64,000 nt of DNA from Dipteris shenzhenensis (GCA_047967505.1 CM106539.1); one strand, 5' to 3'; positions 34,906 through 47,500 are shown, counted from the first letter of the stretch. The notes: generated by a model not told the origin, from the letters alone. Made by a program: numbers and translations.

Positions 34906-35538
34906 TAATACAACATCTGTGCTCAATAGATAACAAGATCTCATACACAAGAGAGAAAATAAGATAGTATGGAGAATAAAAAATTTGATTGCTGTAGAAC
35001 TGATACGATAGATGGCGTTGCCTCCCAACCGTGCGCTCCTGTGAAAGAAGCTTCGATGGCATGCTGGAAATAGTAGAAGACGGAGGCTAGATGCTAAGGA
35101 ATAAGGGTTGCTGTAGCCAGTGATGAAATGGGCTTCACGGGCTTCCTCTTATATAGCCACTAGTCATAGTCGATTAGGCTCAATTGGGTGGCCGACCTAG
35201 TCTACCCAAAACGATCGACTGGGGGTCGGAAATAGGCCACTGACCATACGATAGAATTGTTCGGCCCACAGCCATCTGGGATCATCTGAGGCTCCTACCC
35301 TCAATGCGGTCAGTCAAGGTATGCCTTCCCACACTTGCATGTAGCCTAGTTGGTGGTGTGCCAACTCTATCTGAAGCCGTCTAGCCATCATGCCACACAT
35401 GGCCCCCATCTGGTGTCCAAACCAAGACCTACCGGATAACCGAGCTACTCAAATGCCTTCTCCTCATATGGGGGGCTTATAAGTAGAGTTAGCTGGTTCC
35501 CGCGTAGTTACTTGAGAGTGGAGCATTGATATCTAACA
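34906..35538 (-). repeat. 3' LTR of copia-3
   Basis: On the - strand it starts TGTTAGATATC and ends TTCTTACA, matching the copia-1 LTRs. A polypurine tract (about 35539-35552) adjoins it. Confidence 0.92.
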
Positions 35539-35568
35539 CCCCCCCTCAATGTCTACCCACAAGTGAAC

Positions 35569-36315
35569 TTACTTTTTCGGCCCAATGCCAAGTTGATGAA
35601 GATGCCTCTCCAGCAAGTCTCTTCCAAGAGCCTTCGTGAAGATGTCCGCAGCATTCTCTGTAGTCGGACAGTACACTAAGTCGACCTCTCCATCCATGAT
35701 CAGCTCGCGTACAAAGTGATATTGAATCTCAATGTGTTTTATACGAGTGTGGAACACTGGGTTCTTTGCAATCGCCATGCAACTCTGATTGTCACATGAT
35801 AACTGTGTAGGCATGTTCTGCACTGCACCCATGTCCCCCAAAATCCTCCTCAACCACACTGCTTCGCAAGAAGCAAAGCATGCAGATTTGTACTCGGCCT
35901 CGGTAGAAGAAAGAGCAACTATGGGTTGCTTCTTGCTGACCCATGACACAACTCCAGATCAAAGTGAGAAACAATACCCTGTCACTAATCTCCTACTGTC
36001 CACATCTCCTGCCCAATCCGAGTCATAGAATCTGGTCAAGATGTTGCCCTTGGTATAGGTGATGCCATAATCAAGTGTGCCTTTGATGTATTTCAGCACT
36101 CGCATCCCTGCCCTCTAATGGTTCTCCCGGGGCTTATTGGAAAACCTGCTAAGTACACCAGTCACAAAATTAATGTCCGGCCATGTGTTGCACAGGTAAA
36201 TTAAGCTGCCCACAAGCCTTCTGTACTTCGCTTCATCCACCAGTGGTGATGAATCCTCGTTTGAGAGCTTCACGTCAACCTCCATAGGGGTACCAACTGT
36301 CTTGCACTGAGCCAT
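35569..36315 (-). pseudogene. copia-3 RNase H region
   Basis: The - strand frames contain VGSLIYLCNTWPDINFVTGV, then WVSKKQPIVALSSTEAEYKS, CEAVWLRRILGDMGAVQNMP and HIEIQYHFVRELIMDGEVDL, ending at the polypurine tract. It is less broken than copia-1: the last 126 codons are open. Confidence 0.9.
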
Positions 36316-36351
36316 GCCAAATGCCTTCAGTATCTCTCCAGCATACTTCAG

Positions 36352-37180
36352 CTATGAAATGAACATCTGTTTCGGCTCCTGCCAAACTTCAATCCCAAAA
36401 CAAGAATGCATCAGTCCGAGGTGTGTCATTTCAAACTCTGTTCCTAGCAAATGCTTCGTATGTGAGATCTTCTCTTCATGGTTCCCTGTTATGACAAGGT
36501 CGTCCACATAAAGGACCACGATCATAGACCTGCCTCCTTCTCTGAAGATATACAAATTTGCGTCAGATGGGCTCCTCCTAGACCCATTTTGCAAAAAGTA
36601 GGCATCAATTCACTAGTACCATGCTCATGGGGCCTGTTTCAACCCGTAAAGTGCCTTCTTTAGTTTGCAAACTTTACCTTCTAAACTAGGGATCTCAAAA
36701 CCTGGTGGTTGTTCCACGTATACCTCCTCCTTGAGATCTCCATTCAAAAAGGTGGATTTCACATCCATTTGAAACACGGGCCAACTTCCCTGGTAGCTAA
36801 AGCCAAAACATTGCGAATTGTGGTTAGTCGAGCTGTGGGAGCAAAAGTATCCTGATAATCAAAACCATGTACCTGTGCAAATCCTTTTGCCATGAGCCAA
36901 GCCTTGTACTTATCCAACATGCTGTGGGACTTGTACTTGGTCTTGTACACCCACTTGGTGCCAATTACCTTGCGTTTTGGTGGTCGATCCACAAGGTCCC
37001 AAGTGTTGTTCTTCATTATGGAGCCATACTCTGACTGCATAGCCTCCATCCACCTATCATTGCCCTATACCTCTTCAAGAGACTTGGGTTCATCAGCACG
37101 GATCACTTCTGTTCAATGCATAGTTGACCAAGTGTTCCTGCGCCCTTCTTTGCTCCTCTAATCTCTTGGACCGGCGTTGT
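36352..37180 (-). pseudogene. copia-3 reverse transcriptase
   Basis: The - strand frames contain NTWDLVDRPPKRKVIGTKWV and the YVDDL motif in MIVVLYVDDLVITGNHEEKI. Stops and frame breaks lie between (near 36600 and 36760). It corresponds residue for residue to copia-1. Confidence 0.9.
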
Positions 37181-37250
37181 TCGGATGGTTCCTCCTCAAT
37201 GGCTGGAGGTTCTTTGCCATCAAAAAGTTGCTTTAAAGACTGTATTAAAT

Positions 37251-37961
37251 AATTCGGGAAAACCCAATTCCCAGAATGGCAGTTTTGGAAGAAATTGTAG
37301 CTCCCCTCAATGAAAAAACAGGAGAAATATGTGAAAATAGACTAGATAGCCATTCTTGAAGTGTGAAATATCAACTACATTCTCAAATAATAAATAGAAT
37401 ATCAGTGTCTAAACTACGTTATCATCAAAAAAATAATAAACTTTGAAACCCATTTGAGTTAGATTCATCTCGTGAGCCATAGTGATGTTCAAAAACACCT
37501 TCATAATAGCGAGTCTCTGGAATTTCCATTGATATTGAGACTCGCTTTTGTTGTGAGCATTCTCATTTGAAAATCTCCAAAACACCGTTTAAAAAATGTA
37601 GAGTGTAATTAATAACCATGAGTATTGCAATGAAAACGCACAGGCTCTTTAACTTAGTAAGATATGTAGTTGATGGAAAATCAAGATATGTAGTTGAGGA
37701 GAATGAATGCAAGATATGTAGTTGATGGAAAATCAATGGGCAATGACAAGCATTTGATGTAATTTAGGTGGCAAGGACAATCATTTATTGTGCACTTTCA
37801 ATGTTTGGACTGACTAGCATTATTGTAAAACGATAACTTTACATGTCATGTTGATTACTCATTGCAAAGTAAAAAAGTACACTTTAGGATGAAAACACAA
37901 CAACTTGTTGATACACCATTGAAATCCTTGAAATAAATCATGATTCCAAAGAAACTCTCAA
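37251..37961 (+). repeat. 711-bp direct duplication, copy 1
   Basis: This block is repeated at 39376-40087 with about nine differences by eye. It contains an internal repeat of the word GATATGTAGTTGATGGAAAA. Its left edge adjoins the broken end of copia-3; its right edge passes into satellite DNA. Confidence 0.95.
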
Positions 37962-39375
37962 CCACTAGCGGAGAATGGCAGTAGGATAATGGCAAAAGTG
38001 CAATGCACATGTGAGTTTAGGATTCCTTGTGCATGTTTTCAGGTCATGGTATGAGATTGGCACCACTACCATTCTCCACTGGTGGCATTCTCCACAGAGA
38101 TTGGCACAATTCCATATGATCTCTGCACATGTGAGTTTAGGCTTCTATATGACATTTCTTAGGGCCTAATAAGAGATTGGCACCACTGCCATTCTTCACT
38201 TGTACAAATGTTTACCCTACTATTCTAGGAGGGGTATTCCAGTGATCATAGGAGAGTGGTGTCCGATTCCAATCCACATGTGAGTTTGATGATCTCAGAT
38301 ATTGACACAATTCCATATGATCTCTACACAGCAGAGACAGTGATCACTAAATAAAAGAAAGATAAAAGAATGCACATGTGAGTTTAGGATTCCTTGTGAA
38401 CCACTGCCATTCTCCACTGGTGGCATTCTATAATGGCAAAACTGCCAATCCACATGTGAGTTTATGATTCCTTGTGCATGTTTTCAGGTCATGGTATGAG
38501 ATTGGCACCACTACCATTCTCCACTGTTGGCATTCTCCACAGAGATTAACACAATTCCATATGATCTCTACACAGCGGAGACAGTGACCACTACATAGAA
38601 GAATGCACATGTGAGTTAAGGCTTCTCAATGCCATTTCTTAGGGCCTAATAAGAGATTGGCACCACTACCATTCTCTTGTACAAATGTTTACCCTACTAT
38701 TCTAGGAGGGGTATTCCAATGATCATAGCAGAGTGGTGTCTGATTCCAATCCACATGTGAGTCTGATGATCTTAGTATCATTATGTAGGTGCCACCATGA
38801 GTCTGGCATCACTGCCATTCTCCACTAGTGGTTGTCTAGACAAACTAAACCTATAGATTGACATTCCAAGGCCTAATAAGAGATTGACACAATTCCATAT
38901 GATCTCTACACAGCGGAGACAGTGATCACTACATAGAAGAATGAGCATGTGAGTTTAGGCTTCTCAATGCCATTTCTTAGGGCCTAATAAGAGATTGGCA
39001 CCACTGCCATTCTCCACTTGTACAAATGCTCACCCTACTATTCTAGGAGGGGTATTCCAATGATCATAGGAGAGTGTTGTCCGATTCCAATCCACATGTG
39101 AGTTTGATGAACTCAGAGATTGACACAATTCCATATGATCTCTACACAGCGGAGACAGTGATCTCTACATAGAAGAATGCACATGTGAGTTTAGGATTCC
39201 TTGTGCATGTTTGCAGGTCATCTTATGAGATTGGCACCACTACCATTCTCCACTGGTGGCATTCTCCACAGAGATTGACACAATTCCATATGATCTCTAC
39301 ACAGCGGAGACAGTGATCACTACATAGAAGAATGAGCATGTGAGTTTAGGCTTCTCAATGCCATTTCCAATTCCC
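37962..39375. repeat. Satellite DNA between the 711-bp copies
   Basis: This is made of the same modules as the large array at 44.6-53.1 kb: CACATGTGAGTTTAGGATTC, GAGATTGGCACCACTGCCAT, CATATGATCTCTACACAGCG. Some stretches (for example the ACTGTTGGCATTCTCCACAG module near 38520) match the array near 49441 more closely than their neighbours. Confidence 0.92.
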
Positions 39376-40087
39376 AATTCAGGAAAAACCCAATTCCCAG
39401 AATGGCAGTTTTGGAAGAAATTGTAGCTCCCCTTAATGAAAAAACAGGAGAAATATGTGAAAATAGACTAGATAGCCATTCATGAAGTGTGAAATATCAA
39501 CTACATTCTCAAATAATAAATAGAATATCAGTGTCTAAACTACGTTATCATCAAAAAAATAATAAACTTTGAAACCCATTTGAGTTAGATTCATCTCGTG
39601 AGCCATAGTGATGTTCAAAAACACCTTCATAATAGCGAGTCTCTGGAATTTCCATTGATATTGAGACTCGCTTTTGTTGTGAGCATTCTCATTTGAAAAT
39701 CTCCAAAACACCGTTTAAAAAATGTAGAGTGTAATTAATAACCATGAGTATTGCAATGAAAATGCACAGGCTCTTTAACTTAGTAAGATATGTAGTTGAT
39801 GGAAAATCAAGATATGTAGTTGAGGAGAATGAATGCAAGATATGTAGTTGATGGAAAATCAATGGGCAATGACAAGCATTTGATGTAATTTAGGTGGCAA
39901 TGACAATCATTTATTGTGCACTTTCAATGTTTGGACTGACTAGCATTATTGTAAAACGATAACTTTACATGTCATGTTGATTGCTCATTGCAAAGTAAAA
40001 AAGTACACTTTAGGATGAAAACATAACAACTTGTTGATACACCATTGAAATCCCTGAAATAAATCATGATTCCAAAGAAACTCTCAA
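39376..40087 (+). repeat. 711-bp direct duplication, copy 2
   Basis: Near-identical to 37251-37961. The right edge passes into DNA with GAATGGCA words just downstream of the SET exon's 3' end. Confidence 0.95.
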
Positions 40088-40282
40088 TTTCTAGCCCCAA
40101 AGAGAATGGCACCGGAAAGAATGGCACGAGAGACACTCCTTCTAAATACATTATGAATGTAGTTATGAACATGTTTCAAGCATATTATTCACACACAACA
40201 ATTACGCACCAATTTACATAGTTGGCAAGAAAGTAGTAATTCCCATAAGTAATGATTGTATAAAGAAATACAATGTTGTTAT

Positions 40283-40818
40283 TCAAAACTCATAGTCTGC
40301 AAATAGCTCCTCTCCTGCATGTATATCATCTATGGATTCAATACAAATGTGACCATATTCTGCAATATCTATGTTCATCATGGGGTCATACCAAGGTGGA
40401 ACATCAGGGGAAAATACATAACAAACATTTGGCTTTACATTGGTATTTCTATTGCTGTTAATAAATCCTGCCACATTGCCATATTGAACATCACCAACAA
40501 TATGCACCATATCCTTCATAGGGACAGTAGGGTCCTCTTGGATAGAGTACTTCTTTAGCCTTGGATGAACTCTACATAATTCCTTCCAGTCTCTGTAGGA
40601 GTACTTGTCACCTCCATAATGGAGAATAGTAGTCCCTCTCTTGATGGAGCCATGCACAAACAAGCCCAAGCCAGCACCTATAATGGTTGACTCATGCACC
40701 TCGAAAGCCACATTTTTTATCCAAAACACTTCGTTGATAGGGACAGGTAACTTTGGTGGTCCAAATGGATCTCGTTCTGGTATGTACCTACTCAAGCTTG
40801 GTTTGAACATATATCTAT
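40283..40818 (-). pseudogene. SET-domain exon of methyltransferase/HAD/SET locus
   Basis: The - strand frame is open from an acceptor at 40818 (GTGTAG) to TGA-type termination at 40283. It contains IIGAGLGLFVHGSIKRGTTI, then LHYGG, then YGNVAGFINSNRNTNVKPNV, and ends IHAGEELFADYEF. These match the SET lysine-methyltransferase fold: the G-G-G cofactor loop, the N-H-S-N region and the E-L--DY end. The usual NHSC is NSNR, as in other divergent SET proteins, so activity is uncertain. No pre-SET or post-SET Cys clusters are seen. Joining to the HAD exon gives a one-base phase mismatch at the best splice sites, so it could be a separate gene starting at the ATG in MFKPSLSRY (about 40810). It contains no stop. 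Confidence 0.75.
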
Positions 40819-40902
40819 CTACACTCAAAAGACAAATTCAATTAGCTACTACAACAGTTACATATATTGAGATAAAATCAAAAAACACTTTGACATATGT
40901 AC

Positions 40903-41786
40903 CTTCATGCTGCGCACATCTTTAGTCTCATCGAGTTGTAGTAAGTACGGCATCAACTCTCTCAGTAGAATATTATCATCCTTGTCTTGTACATCAAACG
41001 TTGAAGGAAATATGCAATTTGATGGAGGGCTAATGCAAGCCTTGTATGGGGAGTCATCAACAAGGATTGTCCTTCTAGCATCACATCCAAATGCCTTTGA
41101 GATTTTTGCTAAGGGTTTGAACGTTGCCTCAACACCAACCTTGTTAGGCCTATTTATCCTCGTCTTACTGTAAGTGTAGCATCCTTGCTGAGACCATATA
41201 AGAAAGAAAGGGAGGCTCTCATTTGCATAATTTTGCAGCTTTCCTACCATATCAAGTACGTTATGCTCCATCGCAGTTGACCAGATACCTACATTAAATC
41301 TTTGTAGCAAGATTTTAAGAAATTCTATGCACCGAGGACGAACAACCATATAACTATTTTTGCCATGCATAATAGACGGATGTATTGGAGACTTGAATAG
41401 GCAGCGACTTAGTAACAGGCCATTCAAGTCTAATATGATTGTTAATCGTGGCATATCCAAAGAAATTGTATGTGGATATAGATCCAAATTCTCCTTGAAG
41501 TTGCTGGCTTCTGACTCATCCAAATTGTCAGGTGCTATGATTTCATACATGTTTGCAACAATAATAAGATTATCTAGTTTTGTCCCCAATGTTGAGACAG
41601 TACGTTCATCCATGTTCTCTTCCAAAAGTATAGGATTCGTGATATTCCTTGCAATTTTCTCCATTTTTGGGGTTATGTTTTCTTCTATACCTCCTGTATC
41701 CATCGCATAATTGATAGTCCCCATTTTGGGTGGTATGTTGTCCTCTACATTTGATGTCTCTACATCCTTCCATGCATCATTGGTCC
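40903..41786 (-). pseudogene. FCP1-like HAD phosphatase exon
   Basis: On the - strand the exon runs from an acceptor (CCACAG, 41787) to a donor (AAG/GTACAT, 40902). After about 100 linker residues it reads LTIILDLNGLLLSRCLFKSP, VVRPRCIEFLKILLQRFNVG, IWSTAMEHNVLDM and RRTILVDDSPYKACISPPSN. These are the motifs of the FCP1/NIF HAD phosphatase domain. The nucleophile motif is DLNGLL rather than DLDGTL, so the second Asp (general acid/base) is Asn; plant DLNGLL-type FCP1-like proteins are known, so this may be ancestral. The exon is open throughout. Its first codon joins in phase to the upstream methyltransferase-like exon (Gly split 1+2). Confidence 0.82.
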
Positions 41787-42592
41787 CTGTGGAAGTTGAG
41801 GAATATAGAAATATTTTGATTCTTTAGAGTGTATTCAACAATGTCGAAGCACAAAAGCATATGAAACTAATAAATAACAATAAAGTATGAACATTATCCA
41901 TCGTCGTTCACTGATTCCATTGTATTTTTGGGGAATGGCAAAAGTGCCAATCTCTCTAAAGTTCAATTGAGAATGCAAATAGTGCAACCTTTCTCTCTGA
42001 ACTCATAGAGAGAATGGCAATAGTGCCATTCTTCTCTTGGGGTGGTGATAGTGCCATTTTACATATAAGGTTATGGAGAATGCCACTAGTGCCTTTCTCT
42101 ATACCCTCATTGGGAGGAGAGAATACTACTAGTGCCTCCCCCCATGTCCCAAAAGAAATGTACAATGTATGATCTGAAAGCATAGATACTGTATTACTTT
42201 GGTCCAATAGATTTGTAGAAAGCACCCAAATCAAAACTTTGGTAGCATAGTTAATACTATACAATTTTTAATCTCTGTAATGCTTTCAACTAACATAGAT
42301 TCAAGAAAGGAACATAACACTATTACCATTTCTACATAACCACAAAGAGAGAATGGCACTAGTGCCATTCTCCATATGAGGTCGTATAAAATGTTAATAG
42401 TACCTCTTACGTATAACCCGACATAGGGAGAATGACACTAGTACCATTCCCCATGTCATTATGTCACACAATTTTATCATACCTAATGTTTAATATCTTT
42501 AATATAATGAGAGTATGTGCAATCGAGAAAATCCATAAAAGTCATATTATTTTGAAACTGAATACACAAGGCATAAATGAGTAGCTAAAGAC
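41787..42592 (-). other. Inferred intron with decayed palindromes
   Basis: This lies between the methyltransferase-like and HAD-like exons and has GT at 42591-42592 and AG at 41787-41788 on the - strand. It holds copies of the GAATGGCA...TGCCATTC palindrome at 42347-42373 (complete) and decayed forms near 42003, 42080 and 42420. Open frames here come from these palindromes. Confidence 0.6.
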
Positions 42593-43987
42593 CTTGCTCC
42601 AAATCTTCCAATGTAATCTTTGGGATAGCTTCAAGATCTGCTTCAGTTAAAGGTCGCAAGTCTTCAATGTGATGCTCACCCTCTTTAATTCCTTCATCGA
42701 TAGGTGAATCAGCTCTATGTGTCTCAAGAGGCCTCTCAATGCTAGACCAAATCTTAATATGGGGATTATTTGATGCATATTCCACACATATAGCCTCGAC
42801 CTCTGTCACCTGTTGGGATGTCTTCACCAGTGAGATCACTTTTCTTTTGCTTGACAATGCTTGTAATGCCACACATCCATTAGTAAAGACGTCAACAACA
42901 ACTTCATGTTCCCTACTACAATAGCACCTGATGCACTCCTTGATGATGCCATGCTTCACAACCGCATCTTTTTCATACTCATCGCCCTCATCAGAATAAA
43001 GAATATTGTCCTCAATTATTGTGTATGGCCTTGTGACTTCTAACATGTGCTCAAATCCATCAAACCCATCATGTGAGCTGACAAATGACAAAAAACAGAA
43101 GGTCTCAGACAAACCCTTTTGTGCACTATCCGATTCATGGATAACACCCACAAACCTTCTATGCCAAAATCAAGCCTCTATCATTGCTTCCTTGAGATTT
43201 ACCATCTCTATCATTGTCATAAATGATAGCAATACATACTGTGACGGAGTGGCAACGGTCTCCATCAAGCCACAGAGCAACTTCTTGAAGGCATCCTTAT
43301 CCCAACACATGCCTTTGGTAGATCCCTCTGAGGTGTCAAGCACACACAAGCTGATTGGAAGTTGTCCCTTGGAGTGACGTGTTAGAAAGCTCTCCCCCTC
43401 CATCTCCATGTTCACTTGAATAATTGTCCAAGGAAAACAAGACTGCGATGTAGACTTGTTACCCTCTATTGAACTAATCACCCAATCAACATAGATTGAC
43501 GCAGCTTTTGGGAAATCAGGTGTGGACTTGCCAACTTGCAGCTTCTCTTTGACCCATGACTCACATGAACCCTTGAAGCTCTGATAAACAATTGAATCAA
43601 TTTTGAAGTAAGTTGCAAGGGCATCCCATGTTTGATGTTGGGGCAAAGGGTGACGTGAGTTGAACTACTTGATGAGCGCTTCTTTCAGGGCTCTATCATG
43701 CTTAATCTCCATTGCTCTTTGAGACATTTCAATGGAGTCCTTGTCTTTGCTTGACTTGACCAAGACTATTTCTTTAGACTCAATTTCTGCTTGAAGTGCA
43801 CGTACATCTTCGTCTTCCAATCCTAGCAGACACCTCATATATGTTATTGTCGGATTTCGACCCTCAAGATCACCCTGCTTCACCAATGTCAAAATCCTAA
43901 TCCATTGTTCGTAGATGTCATCATCGTATGTGACCATGTGTGTGTCCTTGGTAGCAAAGTTTGTGCCCATCGATACGCTTGCAACTC
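42593..43987 (-). pseudogene. DNA methyltransferase-like exon with two in-frame stops
   Basis: On the - strand a single frame runs from the ATG at 43970 (acceptor at 43988) to a donor at 42592, broken only by TAG at 43665 and TGA at 43170. It contains PISLCVLDTSEGSTKGMCWD, then KDAFKKLLCGLMETVATPSQ, then YVLLSFMTMI; later, VVVDVFTNGCVALQALSSKR followed by KVISLVKT. The order (motif-IV-like VLDTSEG, then motif-I-like DVFTNG--AL) parallels the locus at 11344-12660 (LLDFPSG; LEMGYG). Both catalytic (DPPY) and cofactor (F-G-G) motifs are altered, so it may be an inactive relative. Each stop is one C-to-T change away from CAG or CGA. An alternative, unrelated function cannot be excluded. Confidence 0.6.
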
Positions 43988-44269
43988 CTACAAAATTCTA
44001 TATAAAAAAATCAAAATCCTCTTAGACATTCTTCTAATCCAAATCATGTAATAGAGATAATAATGACACTGGTGCGATTCTCCCATTACCATGTCAAAAG
44101 CATGACTTGGTAACTAGAAGAATGGCACTAGTGCCATTCTCACATCAAGGAATTGACACTACTATCATTTCTTTTACAAAGCCATAAACATTCTTGAAAT
44201 AAAAAATGCATACAAAACAAAGTTTATTACTCACATCCCAACTTTGTCGATCTTTATGCCCTTTGACAA
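43988..44269. repeat. Palindrome copies upstream of methyltransferase-like exon
   Basis: A complete GAATGGCACTAGTGCCATTC occurs at about 44120-44140. Decayed forms lie nearby (44065 and 44155). The stretch is probably an intron or leader. Confidence 0.7.
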
Positions 44270-44486
44270 GGCCTTGGGCCTAAAAATCATCCTCTTCCAG
44301 AACTAACTCCATCATAAACTGACACCTCTCAAACCTTTCTCTTTCCCTTTCTAGCCATTCTTGCAATGTTCTGTTAACAAAAGAACCAAGGACACAATGA
44401 AATGTATAATAGAAAATCATAACTGTAGTAGGAAATATTACAACCACAATGCAACTTCTATTAACAAAATAACCAAGGCGAAGCAA
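44270..44486 (-). pseudogene. Possible upstream exon of the same locus
   Basis: The - strand reads TLQEWLERERERFERCQFMM, then ELVLEEDDF, a TAG, and AQGLVKGHKDRQSWD up to a GTGAGT donor. The charged helical stretch looks exonic. The splice phase does not match the next exon, so it may be non-coding leader or belong elsewhere. Confidence 0.35.
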
Positions 44487-44559
44487 CTTATATATGCATT
44501 ATGAAAAACTACACCAACACAGCAAGCAAATATACACAATATCAAAGTTAAGATGGTTA

Positions 44560-47500
44560 TAATAAAGAATGGTATTCATGCCATTCTCCAACATAATATG
44601 ATGTTAGAAGAGTGTCACAAATGCCATTGAACACATGGATTGTGAGTTTGTTCAAAATGGCACAAGTGCCATCCTCCGTGAGAGTTTAAGGATAATGCCA
44701 CTGGTGCCATCCTCCATGATGTCAAGGAGAATGGCAGAAGTTCGATTCATCACATGGCACCACTACCATTCTCCACCGGTGGCATTCTCCACAGAGATTG
44801 ACACAATTCCATATAATCTCTACACAGTGGAGACAGTAATCACTACATAGAAGAATGCACATTTGAGTTTAGGATTCCTTATGCATGTTTTCAGGTTATG
44901 GTATGAGATTGGCACCACTGCCATTCTCCACCGGTGGCATTCTCCACATAGATTGACACAATTCCATATGATCTCTACACAGCGGAGACAGTGAACACTA
45001 CATAGAAGAATGCACATGTGAGTTTAGCATTCCTTGTGCATGTTTTTAGGTCATGGTATGAGATTGGCACCACTGCCATTCTCCACTGGTGGCATTCTCC
45101 ACAAAGATTGACACAGGCTTCTCAATGCCATTTCTTAGGGCCTAATAAGAGATTGGCACCACTGCCATTCTCCACTTGTATAGATGTTTACCCTACTATT
45201 CTAGGAGGGGTATTCCAATGATCATAGGAGAGTGGTGTTTGATTCCAATCCACATGTGAGTTTGATGATCTCAGTGTCATTATGTAGTTGCCAGCATGAG
45301 ATTGGCATCACTGCCATTCTCCGCTAGTGGTAGTCTAGACAAACTGAACCTATAGATTGACATTCCACTAATTTTATTGGCTGTAGTAGGATAATGGCAA
45401 AAGTGTCAATGCACATGTGAGTTTAGGATTCCTTGTGCATGTTTTCAGGTCATGGTATGAGATTGGCACCACTGCCATTCTCCACTGGTGGCATTCTCCA
45501 CAGAGATTGACACAATTCCATATGATCTCTACACAGCGGAGACAGTGATCACTACATAGAAGAATGCACATGTGAGTTTACGCTTCTCAATGCCATTTCT
45601 TAGGCCCTAATAAGAGATTGGCACCACTGCCATTCTCCACTTGTACAAATGTTTACCCTACTATTCTAGGAGGGGTACTCCAGTGATCATAGGAGAGTGG
45701 TGTCCGATTCCAATCCACATGTGAGTCTGATGATCTCAGTGTCATTATGTAGGTGCCACCATGAGTTTGGCATCACTGCCATTGTCCACTAGTAGACAAA
45801 CTAAACGTATAGATTGACATTCCAAGGCCTAATAAGAGATTGACACAATTCCATATGATCTCTACACAGCGGAGACAGTGATCACTACATAGAAGAATGC
45901 ACATGTGAGTTTAGGCTTCTCAATGCCATTTCTTAGGGCCAGCATGAGTTTGGCATCACTGCCATTCTCCTCTAGTGGTAATCTAGACAAACTAAACCTA
46001 TAGATTGACATTCCACTAATTTTATTGGCTGGAGTAGGATAATGGCAAAAGTGCCAATGCACATGTGAGTTTAGGATTCCTTGTGCATGTTTTCAGGTCA
46101 TGGTATGAGATTGGCACCACTGCCATTCTCCACTGGTGGCATTCTCCACAGAGATTGACACAATTCTATATGATCTCTACACAGCGGAGACAGTGATCAC
46201 TACATAGAAGAATGCACATTACCACTAGCGAAGAATGGCAGTGGGATAATGGCAAAAGTGCCAATGCACATGTGAGTTTAGGATTCCTTGTGCCAATGCA
46301 CATGTGAGTTTAGGCTTCCCAATGCCATTTCTTAGGGCCTAATAAGAGATTGGCACCACTGCCATTCTCCACTTGTACAAATGTTTACCCTACTATTCTA
46401 AGTTTAGGCTTCACAATGCCAATTTCTAGGGCCTAATAAGAGATTGGCACCACTGCCATTCTCCGCTTGTACAAATGTTTACCCTAATATTCTGAGAGGG
46501 GTATTCCTAGGATCATAGGATAATGGTGCCCGATTCCAATCCACATGTGAGTTTGAGGATCTCAGTGTCATTATGTAGTTATCTGCATGAGATTGGCATC
46601 ACTTCCATTCTCCACTGGTGGCAGTCTAGATAAACTAAACTTGTATATTGACATTCCACAAATTTTATTGGCCGTAGTAGTATAATTGCAAAAGTGCCAA
46701 TGCACATGTGAGTTTAGGATTCCTTGTGCCATTTTTAAGGTCTTGGTATGCTACCATTCTCCACTGGTGGCATTCTCCACAGAGATTGACACAATTCCAT
46801 ATGATATCTACATAGCGGAGACAGTGATCACTACATAGAAGAATGCACATGTGAGTTTGATGGTCTCAGTGTCATTATGTATTTGCCAGCATGAGATTGG
46901 CATCACTGCCATTCTCCACTAGTGGTAATCTAGACAAACTAAACCTGTAGGTTGACATTCCACTATATTTATTGGCTGTAGTAGGATTATTTATTGACTG
47001 TAGTGTGAGTTTGATGATCTCATTGTCATTATGTAGCTGCCAGCATGAGATTGGCATCACTGCCATTCTCCATTAGTGGTAGTGCCAATGCACATGTGAG
47101 TTTAGGATTCCTTGTGCATGTTTTCAGGTCATGGTATGAGATTGGCACCACTGCCATTCTCCACTGGTGGCATTCTCCACAGAGATTGACACAATTCCAT
47201 ATGATCTCTGCACAGCGGAGACAGTGATCACTACATAGAAGAATGCACATGTGAGTTTAGGCTTCTCAATGCCATTTCTTAGGGCCTAATAAGAGATTGG
47301 CACCACTGCCATTCTCCACTTGTACAAATGTTCACCCTACTATTCTAGGAGGGGTATTCCAGTGATCATAGGAGAGTGGTGTCCTATTCCATTCCACATG
47401 TGAGTCTGATGATCTCAGAGATTGACACAATTCCATATGATCTCTACACAGCGGAGACAGTGATCACTACATAGAAGAATGCACATGTGAGTTTAGGATT

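Larger units (their letters stand above)
34906..37240 (-). mobile_element. Truncated copia element of the copia-1 family (copia-3)
   Basis: On the - strand this carries part of the reverse transcriptase region, RNase H and the 3' LTR (34906-35538). Similarity to copia-1 stops at about 37240, within the linker before reverse transcriptase; gag, protease, integrase and the 5' LTR are absent. The break coincides within about 10 bases with the start of a duplicated 711-bp block, so the truncation probably arose in the same rearrangement. Confidence 0.92.

Noticed and set aside
37251-40087. The two 711-bp copies as LTRs of one element
   Set aside because: The ends are not TG...CA, there is no primer site or polypurine tract, and the interior is satellite DNA.
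41956-42264. A 102-codon - strand frame between the methyltransferase-like and HAD-like exons
   Set aside because: It consists largely of decayed palindromes and lies inside an intron whose borders join the flanking exons in phase.
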